NCBI RefSeq assembly: GCF_036323735.1
Contig: NC_086025.1
Span: 106,548,188 to 106,612,187 of the forward strand
Length of the DNA stretch: 64,000 nt
Direction: 5' to 3'
From: Rattus norvegicus
Lineage: Eukaryota > Chordata > Mammalia > Rodentia > Muridae
Part shown: positions 23,195 through 34,581 of the stretch, piece by piece
How positions within the stretch are numbered: position 1 is the stretch's first letter
How the letters are laid out: each line of letters begins with the position of its first letter
The notes under the pieces: model-generated
Seen by the model: the letters and a program-made list of their open reading frames with translations, nothing else
Told to the model about the DNA's origin: nothing
Databases searched by the model: none
Program-made: the position numbers and the translations under genes

Positions 23195-23253
<59 letters not shown>
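23195..23253. repeat. (GA)n microsatellite
   Basis: About 29 uninterrupted AG units. Confidence 0.97.
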
Positions 23254-23256
<3 letters not shown>

Positions 23257-23921
23257 AGACTGTAGAAATGACAGGGACGGAAATCCTGGCAATTCTGGAC
23301 ACAAGTGGCCCACATGTATTTGCATCTGGGCTCCACAGCACAACTGGTCCAACACCAGGGTGAACTTTTGACATGTTCAGCTTCTTGTTACGATAAAAGC
23401 AGGCTGAACTTTCCGTGAAAACTCTGACATGTTGGTGGTCATTTAGCTGACAAGACCGCAGTGTTTCTGAAGTAAGGAAACCTAGATTCAACTGTCACCA
23501 GCAAGTTATACACGCTGGAGAGAAACATACAACACCCACTCTGGCCTCGTCTGCAGTCCAAGTGTGCTGAGAGGGGACAGACTTTAAAAAGTGAGATGCG
23601 CAGAACTCTAGCCCAGCAGGGCTCTGACAGAACAATTTTCACTTGTGAGCAAAGAGCACGCAATGAATTCATAATGTGCTGTGGCACGCCACTTCAATAA
23701 ACCACTAATGCTGAGTACCTGAAATGCATGTTGATTCTGATGTGCTGGCTAAGGAAAACAGAACTTCTGCCAATCTTAAAACTCAGAGCCAGTCATCAGT
23801 GCCTTGCACTTCCCAGGGTCTTCCATGGGCTGGCCCAGGATTAAACACTGCAACATCCTACCTGCCACGATATCTTTCCAAATCTCTCCCATAAAAATTA
23901 AGTGCCCTCTATGGTTTCATT

Positions 23922-23958
23922 CATATATATATACATATATATATACATATACATGTGA
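23922..23958. repeat. (AT)n/(ATAC)n AT-rich microsatellite
   Basis: Imperfect CATATATATATACATATATA motif. Confidence 0.85.
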
Positions 23959-24484
23959 ACATTAATTTTTTTTAAATCAAGGGATAACTTACATGAGATG
24001 GTGAGATGGGAGACAAAAGATGTGCAAGATAGATTGCTGAGTTCTCACACTATCCAAATCTCGGGACAGCAGCCGACTAGACACTGAGGCAGAAAGACAC
24101 CGTCCTCTGAGGTGACTAGTAAACCTGATCTGCCTAAAACTGAGGTCTTACCCAGGTAGAGGGAGTGTCATAGCCAACGCTGAGGAAAACTGTGGTAGGG
24201 AGAGACCCTAATTCATTCCCAGCCCATCTCCTCCCACCCACCTCAAACCATGGTCAGCTACTGCCCAAAGCATTCTGTCCACAAAGAGGGTATCCCTGGA
24301 GCTGTGAGCACAGACACCTTTGACTGCCATCATGTTCTGGAAGATCATTTTGTTTCTGAGCAGTATCTCCCTGAGGAACTAGATCCCAAAGATGGTTCAC
24401 TCATTAGCTGATGACAGGAATTCAGTTTCTACACTGCAATTATTCAAAGTACAGCTGTTATATAAATTCTTGCATGATTCATTC

Positions 24485-24557
24485 ATATACATGCATACAT
24501 GCATACATGCATGCATGCATACATACATACATACATACATACATACACACATACATA
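24485..24557. repeat. (CATA)n/(CATG)n microsatellite
   Basis: CATGCATA variants followed by nine or more perfect CATA tetramers. Confidence 0.95.
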
Positions 24558-24639
24558 TTATAGTTCTCTAAAACAAAGCATTCAGGAGTGAAACTGGAAG
24601 CTCTCGGGGAGGTGTTTAAAGGCTCTGAGGAGAGCTGCT

Positions 24640-24830
24640 GGTAAATTCGAATGCCCAAAAATTCCAGTTCAATCCCATCCTCACCAACATTTAATGCTGT
24701 CAGCGCTTCATGTTAGCCATTCTGGGGAGTATACAATGGTACCTAATTATGGGTTTATTTTGTGTTCCCCTAACAATTAGTGATATAGAATGTGTTTCAG
24801 GTGACCATGGCCATTTTAAAAATACCTGTT
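24640..24830 (-). mobile_element. Ancient L1 ORF2 3' fragment (antisense)
   Basis: CATCCTCACCAACATTTAATG, AGCCATTCTGGGGAGTATAC and CCCCTAACAATTAGTGATAT follow the reversed L1 order (cctcaccaacactt..., agccattctagtggg..., ccctaatgactaatgat). Confidence 0.6.
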
Positions 24831-24934
24831 TAGATGCTGCAGGATATTTTATGGTGTGCCCTGCCTTTTGGTGAGTGTAAGGGGGATTTTTGTGATTTGT
24901 TTATTTATTCTATTCAGAAAAACCCTCAGGCATG

Positions 24935-25228
24935 CAACATGGCAGAACACACATGTAGAGCCAACCTCCGGGAGGAAGATCTTGTCTTCCTTGTTGAGGC
25001 AGTCTCTCTCCACGTTTCTGCTGCTGTTCTACATACTCCAGGTATGTGCCTTTACGTGTACCTAAGCCACGAGCTGCAGCTGGTTCACATGCTTTGTCTC
25101 AACACAGGAAGGCTGGGGTCACAGGCGTGCTGCCCAGAATCCAATTTTACTTGGATTCCAAGGATCAAATTTAGTCACCTGGCTTCCACAGTAAACCCTT
25201 TTACCCATTTGCATCATCTAGCCAGCCC
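24935..25228 (-). repeat. B3-class SINE relic
   Basis: TTGTTGAGGCAGTCTCTCTC, GATTCCAAGGATCAAATTTAG (reversed B box) and GCATCATCTAGCCAGCCC (reversed head) are in the usual B3 order. Confidence 0.5.
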
Positions 25229-25569
25229 AAACATAAGGGGTCGGTTTTCATGAAATTAATTATTTATCAACATTTCATTTTACAATTAGCAAGTTCTGGG
25301 TCCATCTAAGAAACCGTTGGCCCCAAGTCAGGAAGATGCTCTACTATGTACGTCTCCTCTGAGAGAAAGAAAAAGCTCTGCAGGTCTTCATAAATCTGGC
25401 TTTGTATCCTGTTAAAAGTCAATGGTGGCATGCATTCCTTCTGGTCTATTCATTCACTGTCTTGTCATACCTGGGTACACCGACCTCTAGGCCACAGTGG
25501 TGCCCACAACACTCTCTTGATTACTAACTACATCTTTCCTTAAGTCTTAAAATCACATCCCCAATTCCT

Positions 25570-27120
25570 CAATTTTGTTCCTTTAGGTCAAGTAATGCTG
25601 CCTCCTCTGGTTTTGGTCTATTTCAAGATATTTATTAACAACCACTTTCAAGCGTCTGTTTTTAAATGACAGTGTTAATAAATATTGTTAAGATTTTGAT
25701 TGGGATTGCCTTGAGTTTAGCCAATACAGAGGAAACGGAACTCTTGACAAGAACCAGCCCTTCTGACCACAGCACCCAACCACCGCCAGGTGTTCAAGTC
25801 TCTTCCCTGTGGTCTGACATGGAGATGGAAATGTTTACAACTTTATCCCTGGGGTTTCTGTTTTGGTTTTATCAAAACATTTTTTTCAATTTTAATCTTT
25901 AAATTTCCAATTGTTTGCTGCTAACAGACAGGAACATAGCTGACTGCGTGTACTGAGCAATGGCACACAGTTTTTACTATCCGTGTCTTCGATTATTCTT
26001 TTTTTTTTTCTTTTTTCTTTTTTTCGGAGCTGGGGACTGAACCCAGGGCCTTGCACTTGCTAGGCAAGCGCTCTACCACTGAGCTAAATCCCCAACCCCA
26101 TCTTTGATTATTCTTTACTTTTTGAAACCTTATTGCTGCCAGGGAATAACGGAAGGTTCACAGGACAATTTTCGTGGCTCCTATTCATGGAGAGATTGCT
26201 CAGGCTTGCCCTGCAGTAACCCTAACCCTATACTCTCTGCCTGAGTGCGAGTTTTCCCCTTTGTTTTGCTAATGACATAAATGTCAATGGTCGATTTTTT
26301 TTTTTTTTACAGTGCTTAAAACTAAATGTATCTCTAGGATAAACTCCAGTTCTTGGTGCTATACTAGACCTTACATATAGCTAAAATTGATTTGTTTTTT
26401 GTTGTCCAACTCAGCCTTTGAAAACTTGAGGCTGCTGGCCCAAAGTTCCTTTCTTCCTGTGATGTGATGTCTCTGGAAAGTAGCAGCATGGTGAGGCTGG
26501 GGTCAAGAGGGACCCTCTCTGCCTGCTTTTTAAATGAGCTTCCTTGAGGGCACTGTGCTTGCTTTCTTAAAAGCCTTCACTATTTACTGGAGAAGTCACC
26601 TGGGCCCACAGCATGCTTTGTGAGAACTTTCTAATCAGAAGTCTATTCACACGCTCTATTCTTCTCGTGTCAGCTTTAGTACTCTGTCCACTTTCATCCT
26701 TCAAACATTGATCCATTTTGCCTAAGTTGTCAAACTCACTGGGAGTGCTACAGTATTCTCTTACATTTTAAACACCTAGCTTGTACAAAACCTCCAGAAT
26801 GCCACATCTTTCATTCCTTGTGCTTGCAATTTGTGTTTTTCCCCCTCATGGCCCTAGTTACGATTAATTCTACTATTAATCTTTCTAAAGTATCAGCTCT
26901 TGGCTCTATCGAATCCACAAATTCTCTTTCACTCCCCATTTACCAATGACATACACTCTTCTGGGTAATTTCTTCTATTTACTCTGAGAGAACTGAACTC
27001 TTCTCTGTGTTTCAGAAGCCACCTCACTGATGTCAAGCCATCCATTTCTAGTGTAAGTATTCACTCTTCCATAATGACAATTAGATGAGCTGGTTAAGAA
27101 TGTCTGGATTGGCTACAGCA
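25570..27120 (-). mobile_element. Ancient L1M ORF2 fragment (antisense), interrupted by an ID element
   Basis: GATTTTGATTGGGATTGCCTTGAGTT (reversed ORF2) lies left of the insertion. GAGAACTTTCTAATCAGAAG, CAAACATTGATCCATTTTGC, TTCATTCCTTGTGCTTGC and AAAGTATCAGCTCTTGGCTC lie right of it. This is the expected reversed order of L1 ORF2. The ID at 26001-26100 splits it. Confidence 0.6.
26001..26100 (-). repeat. ID SINE (rat-type, BC1/tRNA-Ala derived)
   Basis: The body 26025-26100 is the complement of the ID consensus: GGGGATTTAGCTCAGTGGTA with its A box, a TAGCAAGTGCAAGGCCCTGG-like arm, and the GGGTTCAGTCCCCAGCTCCG B box. The T-rich run 26001-26024 is the reversed A tail. A 15-bp target duplication with one mismatch flanks it (TCTTCGATTATTCTT 25986-26000; TCTTTGATTATTCTT 26101-26115). 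Low divergence implies a recent, L1-driven insertion. Confidence 0.95.
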
Positions 27121-27879
27121 TTACTGTGGGGTTTTTCCTACTTTGTCTAGCTGTCATATCAGAGCCTATAGGAAGAATGATTAGTATCTGTCTCTCCCCT
27201 CTGTGTGCCAATTTTATTTTGAAACTATGTCTTTTAGGTGTATGGTTAGAACGGTTATGTGCTACTGAGAATCTAATTCTTCAATCATTACAAGTTTGCC
27301 TATCTTTTTCTCTGAAAGGCTATATGTTTAATGTTAATAAGTCCACACCAACTTGCACGTTTGATGCAGGTTTATTGTAAGAGGCATAGTATCTTGCTGT
27401 CTTGCAGGGTGTGAAAAGCCCTACTGTCAAATGCAGTGTTGGATCTGTCTACACTGGGGCAGCTTCCCCACTCCCAGCCCAGGGGGAGCTTGGGCCTTTT
27501 CTGTTTACCCACTTATCTGATGTTCCATTGCTTGGTTGCTCCTGTGTGTAGATTTGTGTTCCCATCCTGTTCTAATTCTGTGTGACAAGCTCCTATCAGG
27601 CTGATGAAAGGCAAAAGTTGCTCTGTCTGCCCCTTTTCCCACAGAGACTGTACAATGCACTGAGCATTTGGGAGTTCTGGCTGGAAACAGGGCAGAAGTG
27701 CTTCCAGGGATCTGACCAATGATATGTTAGACAAATGAGGAAAGCATGGGACAAGAACACACACATGCATGTGTACACACACACAGACATTCCTGTTAGA
27801 AGCATCTACAGGAATGCTAACATAGATCTCAAAAGCAAGCAGATGTTTTCCAAAGGATTAAATAAAATAATGGCAGTTT

Positions 27880-28069
27880 GGGCTGGAGAGATGGCTCAGC
27901 GGTTAAGAGCACCCGACTACTCTTCCAGAGCTCCTGAGTTCAATTCCCAGCAACCACATGGTGGCTCACAACTATCTGTAAAGAGATCCGATGCCCTCTT
28001 CTCTTCTGGTGTATCTGAAGACAGCTACAGTGTACTTATTACATAATAAATGAATAAATCTTTAAAAAT
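27880..28069 (+). repeat. Young B2 SINE with target-site duplication
   Basis: GGGCTGGAGAGATGGCTCAG, GTTCAATTCCCAGCAACCAC, ATGCCCTCTTCTCTTCTGG and an AATAAATGAATAAATC(T)3AAAA tail are near consensus. A 13-bp target duplication with one mismatch flanks it (ATAATGGCAGTTT 27867-27879; ATAATGGTAGTTT 28070-28082). Confidence 0.95.
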
Positions 28070-29410
28070 ATAATGGTAGTTTAACTAAAAGAACACGTTT
28101 AGGAGAAAGAGGCAGTAGAAACCCCTAGAGTAACCTGCCCTGACACAGGCTCAGGCTATAAGAGGCTGAGTGGTTATTACCAAACTTGGTAGGAATACTG
28201 GGATAAGCAGGGAGAGAGGAGAGATCTGTCCTGATCCGAGAAGGAGGGACTTAAAACACAGCCCCCTCATTAATGGATCTTTCTGTGAGCCAGGTAGGAG
28301 CTGGAGACAAGCAGACTGGAGCCAAGGGCCCAACTGATCAACTCTCTCCATGAAGTTAAGGATACACAGGGGCCAGAGTGATCCACAGAAAGTGAATTCC
28401 ATCCCAGGATTTTGTGATGAGTTAGATTTAGGGATGGTGGAAAAGGAAGATCAGAAGAGAACTCTCAAACCCAAGAGCTGAGGAGAGAAATACCCTGGAC
28501 AATAGGAGAGAATCTGAAGGCCACGGGCTGGTAACAAAGACCAAAGTGGTCTTTCAGCCAATAGCCAAGTCAGTCCACTTCCACCTTAAGTTGCCATTTA
28601 CGGTTCCAGAGGCCATGATGTAGCAGCCACATGTCAGTGAGGCACAAAGGAGAATTTGTAACAAGCTGTGCCACATCTGAGAAGTCCTGATGGGCAGTGG
28701 CAGCAGAAGAGGAGACGGGGCAGGAAAGGCAGACATGATGGATACAGCAGGGCCATGTGCAGAAGGCTTGGCATGCCCTAACACCGGCTGTCAGCGCGCT
28801 AGCCAAATCTGCCCTGGAGGCAGGAGCTTTAAAGCTTCAGACAAATTCAAACAGAAGCCACCTTGGCAGTGAGGACCAAAAGAGGTGATAGATGATGAAA
28901 GGAGATGCTAAAAGGCCCAGATAAGCCATTAATTCTTGCTGAAGCCTTTCTCCGGTGGCTGGGGGGAAAGTGAGTTAGATCCATTTAAATGGATTTTTCT
29001 GTCAGCATTATGATAGACACCATACCTCTATTTTACCCTATAGAATAAATGAGAGGAATACGTAGCACAGGCCAGGGTGCTTTTTGTGAGATCCAAAGAC
29101 ATGACTGCTGTTTTGCTGGATTAAGCATAAACAGTCCTGACCTAGCCTACCATCTTGGCAAATAGGCCAGGCACAGCTGAGCCTGGCACTCTCAGGGAGT
29201 TCAGTGAAGGTGTGGCCATACTACCTAGGGGCTGCACATGTTGGAGGAGGCCTCTAAACTGGCCTTAGGGCTTCTGGGAAGCATGGGTGCCCCTCCATAG
29301 CCTGAGTGTGAGATGAGGAGCTGTCACCTTCCACCTAAGAGAAAAACATGTGACCTGGAAGTAGACAAACCCACCCTTCTCTTTCCTGAGAAGCTCAAGA
29401 TGGAGGAACT

Positions 29411-29451
29411 GGTGGCGGGGGGGGGTGGGGGTGGGGGGGGACGGGACGGGA
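29411..29451. repeat. G-rich tract, quadruplex-prone
   Basis: Runs of 8, 4, 5 and 8 G separated by single T, then ACGGGACGGG. It lies about 365 bp beyond the donor-side end of the 143-nt exon. Confidence 0.9.
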
Positions 29452-29815
29452 CAATTTCCTGTGCAGAAGGAGCTGATATTGTGCTGAGCTACAAGGTCCT
29501 TGTGGTGCTCAGCAGTGAGCCCTGAGACAAAACGTTCATGTCCCCAGTCTCAGAATCATTACAAAGAACAAGACTGGGTTCCTCAGAGAGTTCCAAATAT
29601 AAACAAAACTCTGTGCAGAGTCCAGGTTGAAGAAGGGGCAGTCAAACTACAGAGAAGCACCTCCTGGTAGGGCCTCCACGAGGACTGCCAGCACAGCACC
29701 CCAGCCAGCCCATTCCAGCTGCCCAAACACACCAAGGACCACTGCCCCACCAAAGGCATGCCGGGAGCCAGTATAACCAGTGTTAAGAGATATCCCCTAC
29801 CCCTAGCCTGGTTAC

Positions 29816-29958
29816 CTGGTTGCTGGAAGTGTGCTGACTCTGGTAAAAAACACAGAGGGTTCAACTTCCACATGTAATCCCAGAGAGAGGTTCCTGTAAT
29901 ACCCTTCCACGTGGCCTGGGCCTCCAGAGTACTTGAAGTTCAGGATAGCTTCCAGAGT
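29816..29958 (-). CDS. Trappc9: Trappc9 internal coding exon (143 nt), C-terminal third of the protein
   Basis: This exon encodes part of TRAPPC9 (NIBP), a scaffold subunit of the TRAPPII vesicle-tethering complex at the Golgi, also linked to NF-kB signalling. Read on the minus strand it starts in phase 0 with Thr-Leu-Glu-Ala-Ile-Leu. It continues through NFKYSGGPGH, EGYYRNLSLG and HVEVEPSVFF, and ends RVSTLPAT plus two bases (AG) of a split Ser codon. The acceptor is a T-rich tract ending ACTTTTTAG at 29959-29960. The donor is AG|GTAACC, its GT being the complement of 29814-29815. The frame is open for all 47 codons. The next exon, 19.6 kb downstream on the minus strand, begins with the C that completes Ser. 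The peptide matches TRAPPC9 as I recall it, roughly residues 890-940 of about 1150. Because the exon changes phase (0 to 2), skipping it would shift the frame. Identity is from recalled family sequence; the splice structure is seen directly. Confidence 0.93.
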
Positions 29959-31175
29959 CTAAAAAGTTAAAACAAAGACCAATCAGTAACTGTAAGTAGA
30001 TGAGGTTCCGTGCCAGGAGAGGCAGGCAGGTGCACCTAGGCAGAGTCTCAAGATACTTTCACACGATGAATTCAAGCAACCGCCTGAGCTCGTACTGTGA
30101 ATCTGGCACCATTTTTTCCCGTGGTACCAAACGTCTGAACAGTCCTCCACTGCAATGCAAGTAGAAGGGGCTCTGATGTGCACAGAGTAAACACGGGGAC
30201 TATGCATTAGTAGAAGGCAGGGAAGGACAGCCTCCGAGCAGGCACTAGAAGGCCGCTTCCACTCCTAGGCTGATCATAACTAAAGCCTGAGAGGTCGGAG
30301 GGAAGTACAGCAGAGGCCCTTCCAGAAGGACAGGGCCACTGCACCAGAAACGGGACATGGAATGATGAAGTGGCAACCAAATGGGCAAGAAGGCATCAAT
30401 CAGTATAAAGAGGGTGGGTGGCTAAAGCTAACCGGGCTGCCAAAGGGGATGCCATACCCTCCTCTCCTTGGCTCTTCCCCAGGGCCTCCCCTACTGAGGA
30501 CTCTTACAAAGGATGATGGGAAAGTAGGAGGGAAGGCCACGCCTCGCTTGGTGATGCAAGCATACAGGAGCATCTGACCAACACACGAGGGAGGCGAGCT
30601 CCAGCCCAGTCTAGCCATATCTGACCCTCCTTTCTTTTGAGAAGAAATCTCTGGATGCTGGAAGAGAGCCACCCAGACCAAGAGCATGGAGGTGTGTATG
30701 TGGTGGGGGATAAGGGAGGCCAAGATACAGAGACACTAATAAGGTACGAAGAGACAGAGCACCATTCTTAGGGATGCTAAACAAGGCTTCCCCACCATTG
30801 TTTGGAAGCACAGTGCTGCTGTGTCAGAGAGAAGACTCATACTGAGCACCTGCCAGTACACTGGACAGTGAGCCGCCATGGTGCAAGAGGAAGAGGTACC
30901 AAGAAGCTGCAGGCAAGACATGTGATGATGAACTGCATCTACCTAAGACTAGAGACGATAAGCATAAGAGGTAAGTCCTTCAGGACTGTGATACCAGTCT
31001 CAAAGTTCTGCAGGACCCTGAAGGAGGAACAGCTGGAGCAGGCCCATGGCCCTGCATGCAGACAGAGGGATACCAAGGACAGAAGATGGCACTATAGAAA
31101 AGCTGGCACCTCCCATGCCCCGCCCCCCAAACTCAGTACATTCTGCAGGGATCTGCAGCCTGTGGGACACAGGGA

Positions 31176-31189
31176 GTAGCCATGGTAAC
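31176..31189. promoter_or_regulatory. RFX X-box-like site
   Basis: GTAGCCATGGTAAC differs from the GTTGCCATGGTAAC-type X-box at one position. Motif evidence only. Confidence 0.3.
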
Positions 31190-31434
31190 GAGAAATCTTG
31201 GCCCAGCTAACTCCTGACTAAAATGATGGAACCTTCTCCAGCAGTGTCCTCAAACAGGTGTTGACAACAGAGGTCCATGGGGCAAATCTAGCCAACGCCT
31301 GATTCTGCAGGGCTGGGAGCAAAGAACCGCACTGAATTTCTTACAGGAAATAAAACAAAACAAAATAGAAACAGAAACTTCCTATGGCTGGCCAAGTCAG
31401 AAGCATTCAATTATAGAGTCTGACATTGCTCTTA

Positions 31435-31591
31435 AGGACTGGACAGATGGCCCAGCAGTTAAGAGTCTGAATTGCTCTTTCAGAGGACCTGAGCTCTGTT
31501 CCTAGCACCCATGTCTGCTGACTCACAGCTACCTATAACTCCAGCTCCACTCCAAGGAATCTAAATTCCCTCTGGACTCCTCAGACACCTG
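31435..31591 (+). repeat. B2-family SINE
   Basis: GGACTGGACAGATGGCCCAG head, GAGGACCTGAGCTCTGTTCC B-box area, CTAAATTCCCTCTGGACTCC. Its 3' end runs directly into an AC/TC microsatellite. Confidence 0.85.
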
Positions 31592-31642
<51 letters not shown>

Positions 31643-31694
31643 TCTCTCTCTCTCTCTCTCTCTCTCTCCCCCCATCCTTCCCTCCCTCTCTCTC
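31592..31694. repeat. (AC)24 and (TC)n compound microsatellite
   Basis: AC repeats to 31639, then TC repeats and C/T-rich sequence. It grew from the 3' tail of the adjacent B2. Confidence 0.95.
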
Positions 31695-32071
31695 ACTCTT
31701 TCTTATACACACATGCTCTTATTAATAAAAACTTTGCAGATAGAACTTAGAGGAGAGCATGCAGGCAAATCTTCCTGCCTCCCAGACCACAGCAACAAAA
31801 GCACAGGAGGCAGAACAGAACCGGGGAGGTGCATGGGTGAATGGATACAAGGGATACGGGGCTGATAATGTCTGTGCATGTCAAGGAAGAACAGCACACC
31901 TGGACTTCTCAGAAGCAGCAATGCCAACATACGTGTATGAGCTTAGCACTGGCAGCACTGCTGTCCTGGGGCCTCCAAGCACTGTAGTCTGTGGTCACTG
32001 TCCCCTGGCTAGTGTGACAGGGAGCTATGTTTCCAAGAGGCTAGAAGGAGGTCCCTATATTTAGCTCTTGT

Positions 32072-32476
32072 CTCAGTTAGTACTATCGCTGTGATGAATA
32101 CCACAACCAGAGCAACTTGGGGAGGAAAGGGTTGGTTTGCCTTATGTTTCCACACCATAGTCCATCCCTGAAGGAAGTCAGGACAGGAACCCAAACAGGA
32201 CAGGAACTTGTAGGCAGGAGCTGATGCAGGGCTGTAGAGGGGTGCTGCTTATTGACTTGCTCTCCACGTCTTAATCTACTTTCTTACAGAATCTAGGACT
32301 ACCTGCCCAGGGATGCCCCAACCCACACTGGAGAGGCTCCCACAGCAATCACTAATTAAGAAAATACCCTACAGGCCTCCCTATAGCCATCGTATGGAGG
32401 CATTTTCTCAATTGAGGTTCGTTTTGTCCTCTCCAGTGACTCTAACTTCTGTCATGTCTACATAACTATCCAGACC
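32072..32476 (-). mobile_element. MT-like MaLR LTR (antisense)
   Basis: The complement shows, 5' to 3': TAGACATGACAGAAGTTAGAG, CAATTGAGAAAATGCCTCCA, TTCTTAATTAGTGATTGCTG, GTTCCTGTCCTGACTTCCTT, a degenerate polyadenylation area, CTTTCCTCCCCAAGTTGCTC, and a CTAACTGAGACA end. The order matches recalled rodent MT LTRs. Confidence 0.75.
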
Positions 32477-32956
32477 TCCTCCCGCAGATCCCGCACTCTT
32501 CCTACACTGACTGCTTCTGCTGACCCACTTCCTTGCAATGAGAAGGCAGACATAGCCTTTAGGTTTTTTTAAAAATCAAAAGAAACTACATTCATGTAGA
32601 TTCATCCTATCAGAGAGAGGATGTGGGGAGGGAAAGCAGTTGGCAAAGTCTCTTCAGCCTGGCTGGGTGGAAGGAGAGAAGCTGGGGTGGCCAGTGATAT
32701 CCAGTTTGCCACTATGGATCTGGGGCACTGAACCTCAGCTTGCCATTCTCAGCCTGAGCCCACCAACCCGTAAATAGTGACAGCAACTGTCCTAACCTCC
32801 TTAGACTTTCATGAAGAATCAAGAAAAAAATACACACTAAGTAAATTCTTGTCCTGCTATGCAACCTAATCCACTGGCAACAGGGCTTAGAACAAGAAAA
32901 AATGGGCATGTATGTCATTTATTGTTGAACTTCAAAAACTGGATATATTTTGGAGG

Positions 32957-33049
32957 GAAAAAAAAGCAAAAACAAAAGAAAACAAAAAAAACAGCAAAAG
33001 CAAAAAAACAAAGAAAAACAAAAGCAAAAAACAAAAACAAAAAAAAAGC
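32957..33049. repeat. A-rich (CAAAA)n-like low-complexity tract
   Basis: Alternating runs of A and single C or G. It accounts for the lysine-rich open frames in this stretch. Confidence 0.9.
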
Positions 33050-33219
33050 TTTGAGCCAAAGGATGATTTACTGAGAGAAAATATCCCTACCAAAGTCACC
33101 ATTTTAATTCTCCCAGGGCACAGGTTCTTAGCACTCTATGTCACTCTGTTGACAAATGGCCACCAGAGATGAACAGAGGGGTTCACCTGCAGAACCTTCC
33201 TTGTCTTCCCAAAAGAAAC

Positions 33220-33520
33220 CTCTGTACCCCCTGCAAACTACCTGCCCATTTCCACATCCCACCACCTCCCTCCTGGTCCCTGGCAACCTTCCTGCATGCG
33301 CTCTCTGTGTAGTTGACTATTCTAGGAGCCTTGGGTAACCAGTGATTGGCTTATTTCAATGTTAAAATCCTCTTGAGGCTCAACCTGCTAGTGTTTACAC
33401 CCAGTCGCCTCCCTTTTAAAGGCTCAGCAGTAGTCCCCTGTGTGGCCTGGATGCATCATAAGTGAGCCTGAAGCTTGCTCCCACATCATCCTAGTAAAAA
33501 TGTTGCCATGACCAGGGGCA
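33220..33520 (-). mobile_element. Ancient L1 fragment (antisense)
   Basis: CCCTGGCAACCTTCCTGCAT, GTGTAGTTGACTATTCTAGGAGCC and GGCTCAGCAGTAGTCCCCTG are in the order of reversed L1M ORF2 (cctggcaaccacc..., gtttgactactctaggtacc..., ggctgaataatattcc). Confidence 0.45.
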
Positions 33521-34217
33521 TGAAAACGCGGCTGCCTTGCTTTCATCTGTTTGGGGCATGCGGAGGGGAGAACCTCTGTATGATACATCTACTCTGCATG
33601 CACTTCCTGAGGGAGTCACCAGGGCCCTCACCACAGCAATATGCCACTTGATCCTTCCGCTAACACACGTGTGGTTCTGGTTTTCTCTCACCGATTCTCA
33701 TTCCTGCTTCTGTGGTAATGGCTGTCCTATGGAGTAAAGCCACATTTCACTGCAGCTTAGGTTAATGTAGACCTGCTCTCTTCTCTCCTGTCAGCCTATT
33801 GTGTATCTTCCTTGGAATGAGATCCAGTCAAGTCCTCAGTCCCATGTTAGTAAGATCACTGTTCCCGTGACTTCCACGCTCACCCTGTTTTCATGCCCAT
33901 GGGTATGTATGGGGGTCATTCAAGCTTGTGACACCAACAATGCTGTCACTGACCCTCTCTTCCCACTTAAGTAACCCTCTTCCTGAGCACACTCAGAGCA
34001 ACCCAAACCTCTTCTTTACTAACAAAGTACTTGGTGAAGTAGGTGGCCTCACAGAAACCCCAAATTCTCTTTTCACTCCAATGAGCCTGAAGCACAGACA
34101 GACAACACATCGTCTCCAGAGAGCAAAAGATTTTTTGCAAACATGTCCTAGATCCCTTGAAATCACAAAAAAAGAGTCTTCTGACAATTCTGAGTCCAGT
34201 TGAATCTAGCTAGTAAG

Positions 34218-34220
<3 letters not shown>

Positions 34221-34279
<59 letters not shown>

Positions 34280-34341
34280 TCTGTGTCTCTCTCTGTCTCT
34301 GTCTCTCTCTCTCTCTGTCTCTCTCTCTCTCTGTCTCTCTC

Positions 34342-34377
<36 letters not shown>
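34221..34377. repeat. (CT)n/(CTCTGT)n microsatellite
   Basis: 157 bp of CT with interspersed G every 6 to 16 bases. Confidence 0.97.
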
Positions 34378-34380
<3 letters not shown>

Positions 34381-34550
34381 CATCATTTTAGAGCCTCCCA
34401 AGACTGTGAGGATCTGGGCTTCATACAAGACAGATGTGGCCTCTGATCTCAGGAAGAGCAGTTGATGCATGGATATAGAAATAAACCAGTACGTGAGCGA
34501 ACAAGAGAAGCCGTCAACCAGCAAGAATGTGGCACCTTGCTCTTCAGTAG

Positions 34551-34552
<2 letters not shown>

Positions 34553-34581
<29 letters not shown>
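34553..34581. repeat. (A)29 homopolymer
   Basis: No recognisable SINE body precedes it, so its origin is unclear. Confidence 0.9.

Larger units (their letters stand above)
10249..29815 (-). other. Trappc9: Trappc9 intron between the two coding exons
   Basis: A 19.6 kb intron with GT-AG ends, bounded by AG|GTAACC and CTGCACAG|C in the sense of the gene. It is mostly decayed repeats: L1M/Lx fragments at 13.8-19.4 kb and 24.6-27.1 kb, B2/B3 SINEs, a URR1 DNA element and several microsatellites. Stretches where I see nothing assignable are roughly 10541-13780, 14840-16590 (apart from an RFX-like palindrome at 15544), 20055-20730, 21970-23190, 23260-23900, 24000-24480, 25230-25560, 27130-27860 and 28090-29400. 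None of them shows a convincing exon. Confidence 0.85.

Noticed and set aside
26025..26100. tRNA-like A and B boxes suggesting a tRNA gene
   Set aside because: It is an ID SINE: A tail, target duplication and insertion into L1. It has no intact cloverleaf with a 3' terminator.
26215..26232. AACCCTAACCCTA as interstitial telomere repeat
   Set aside because: Only about two units, within chance.
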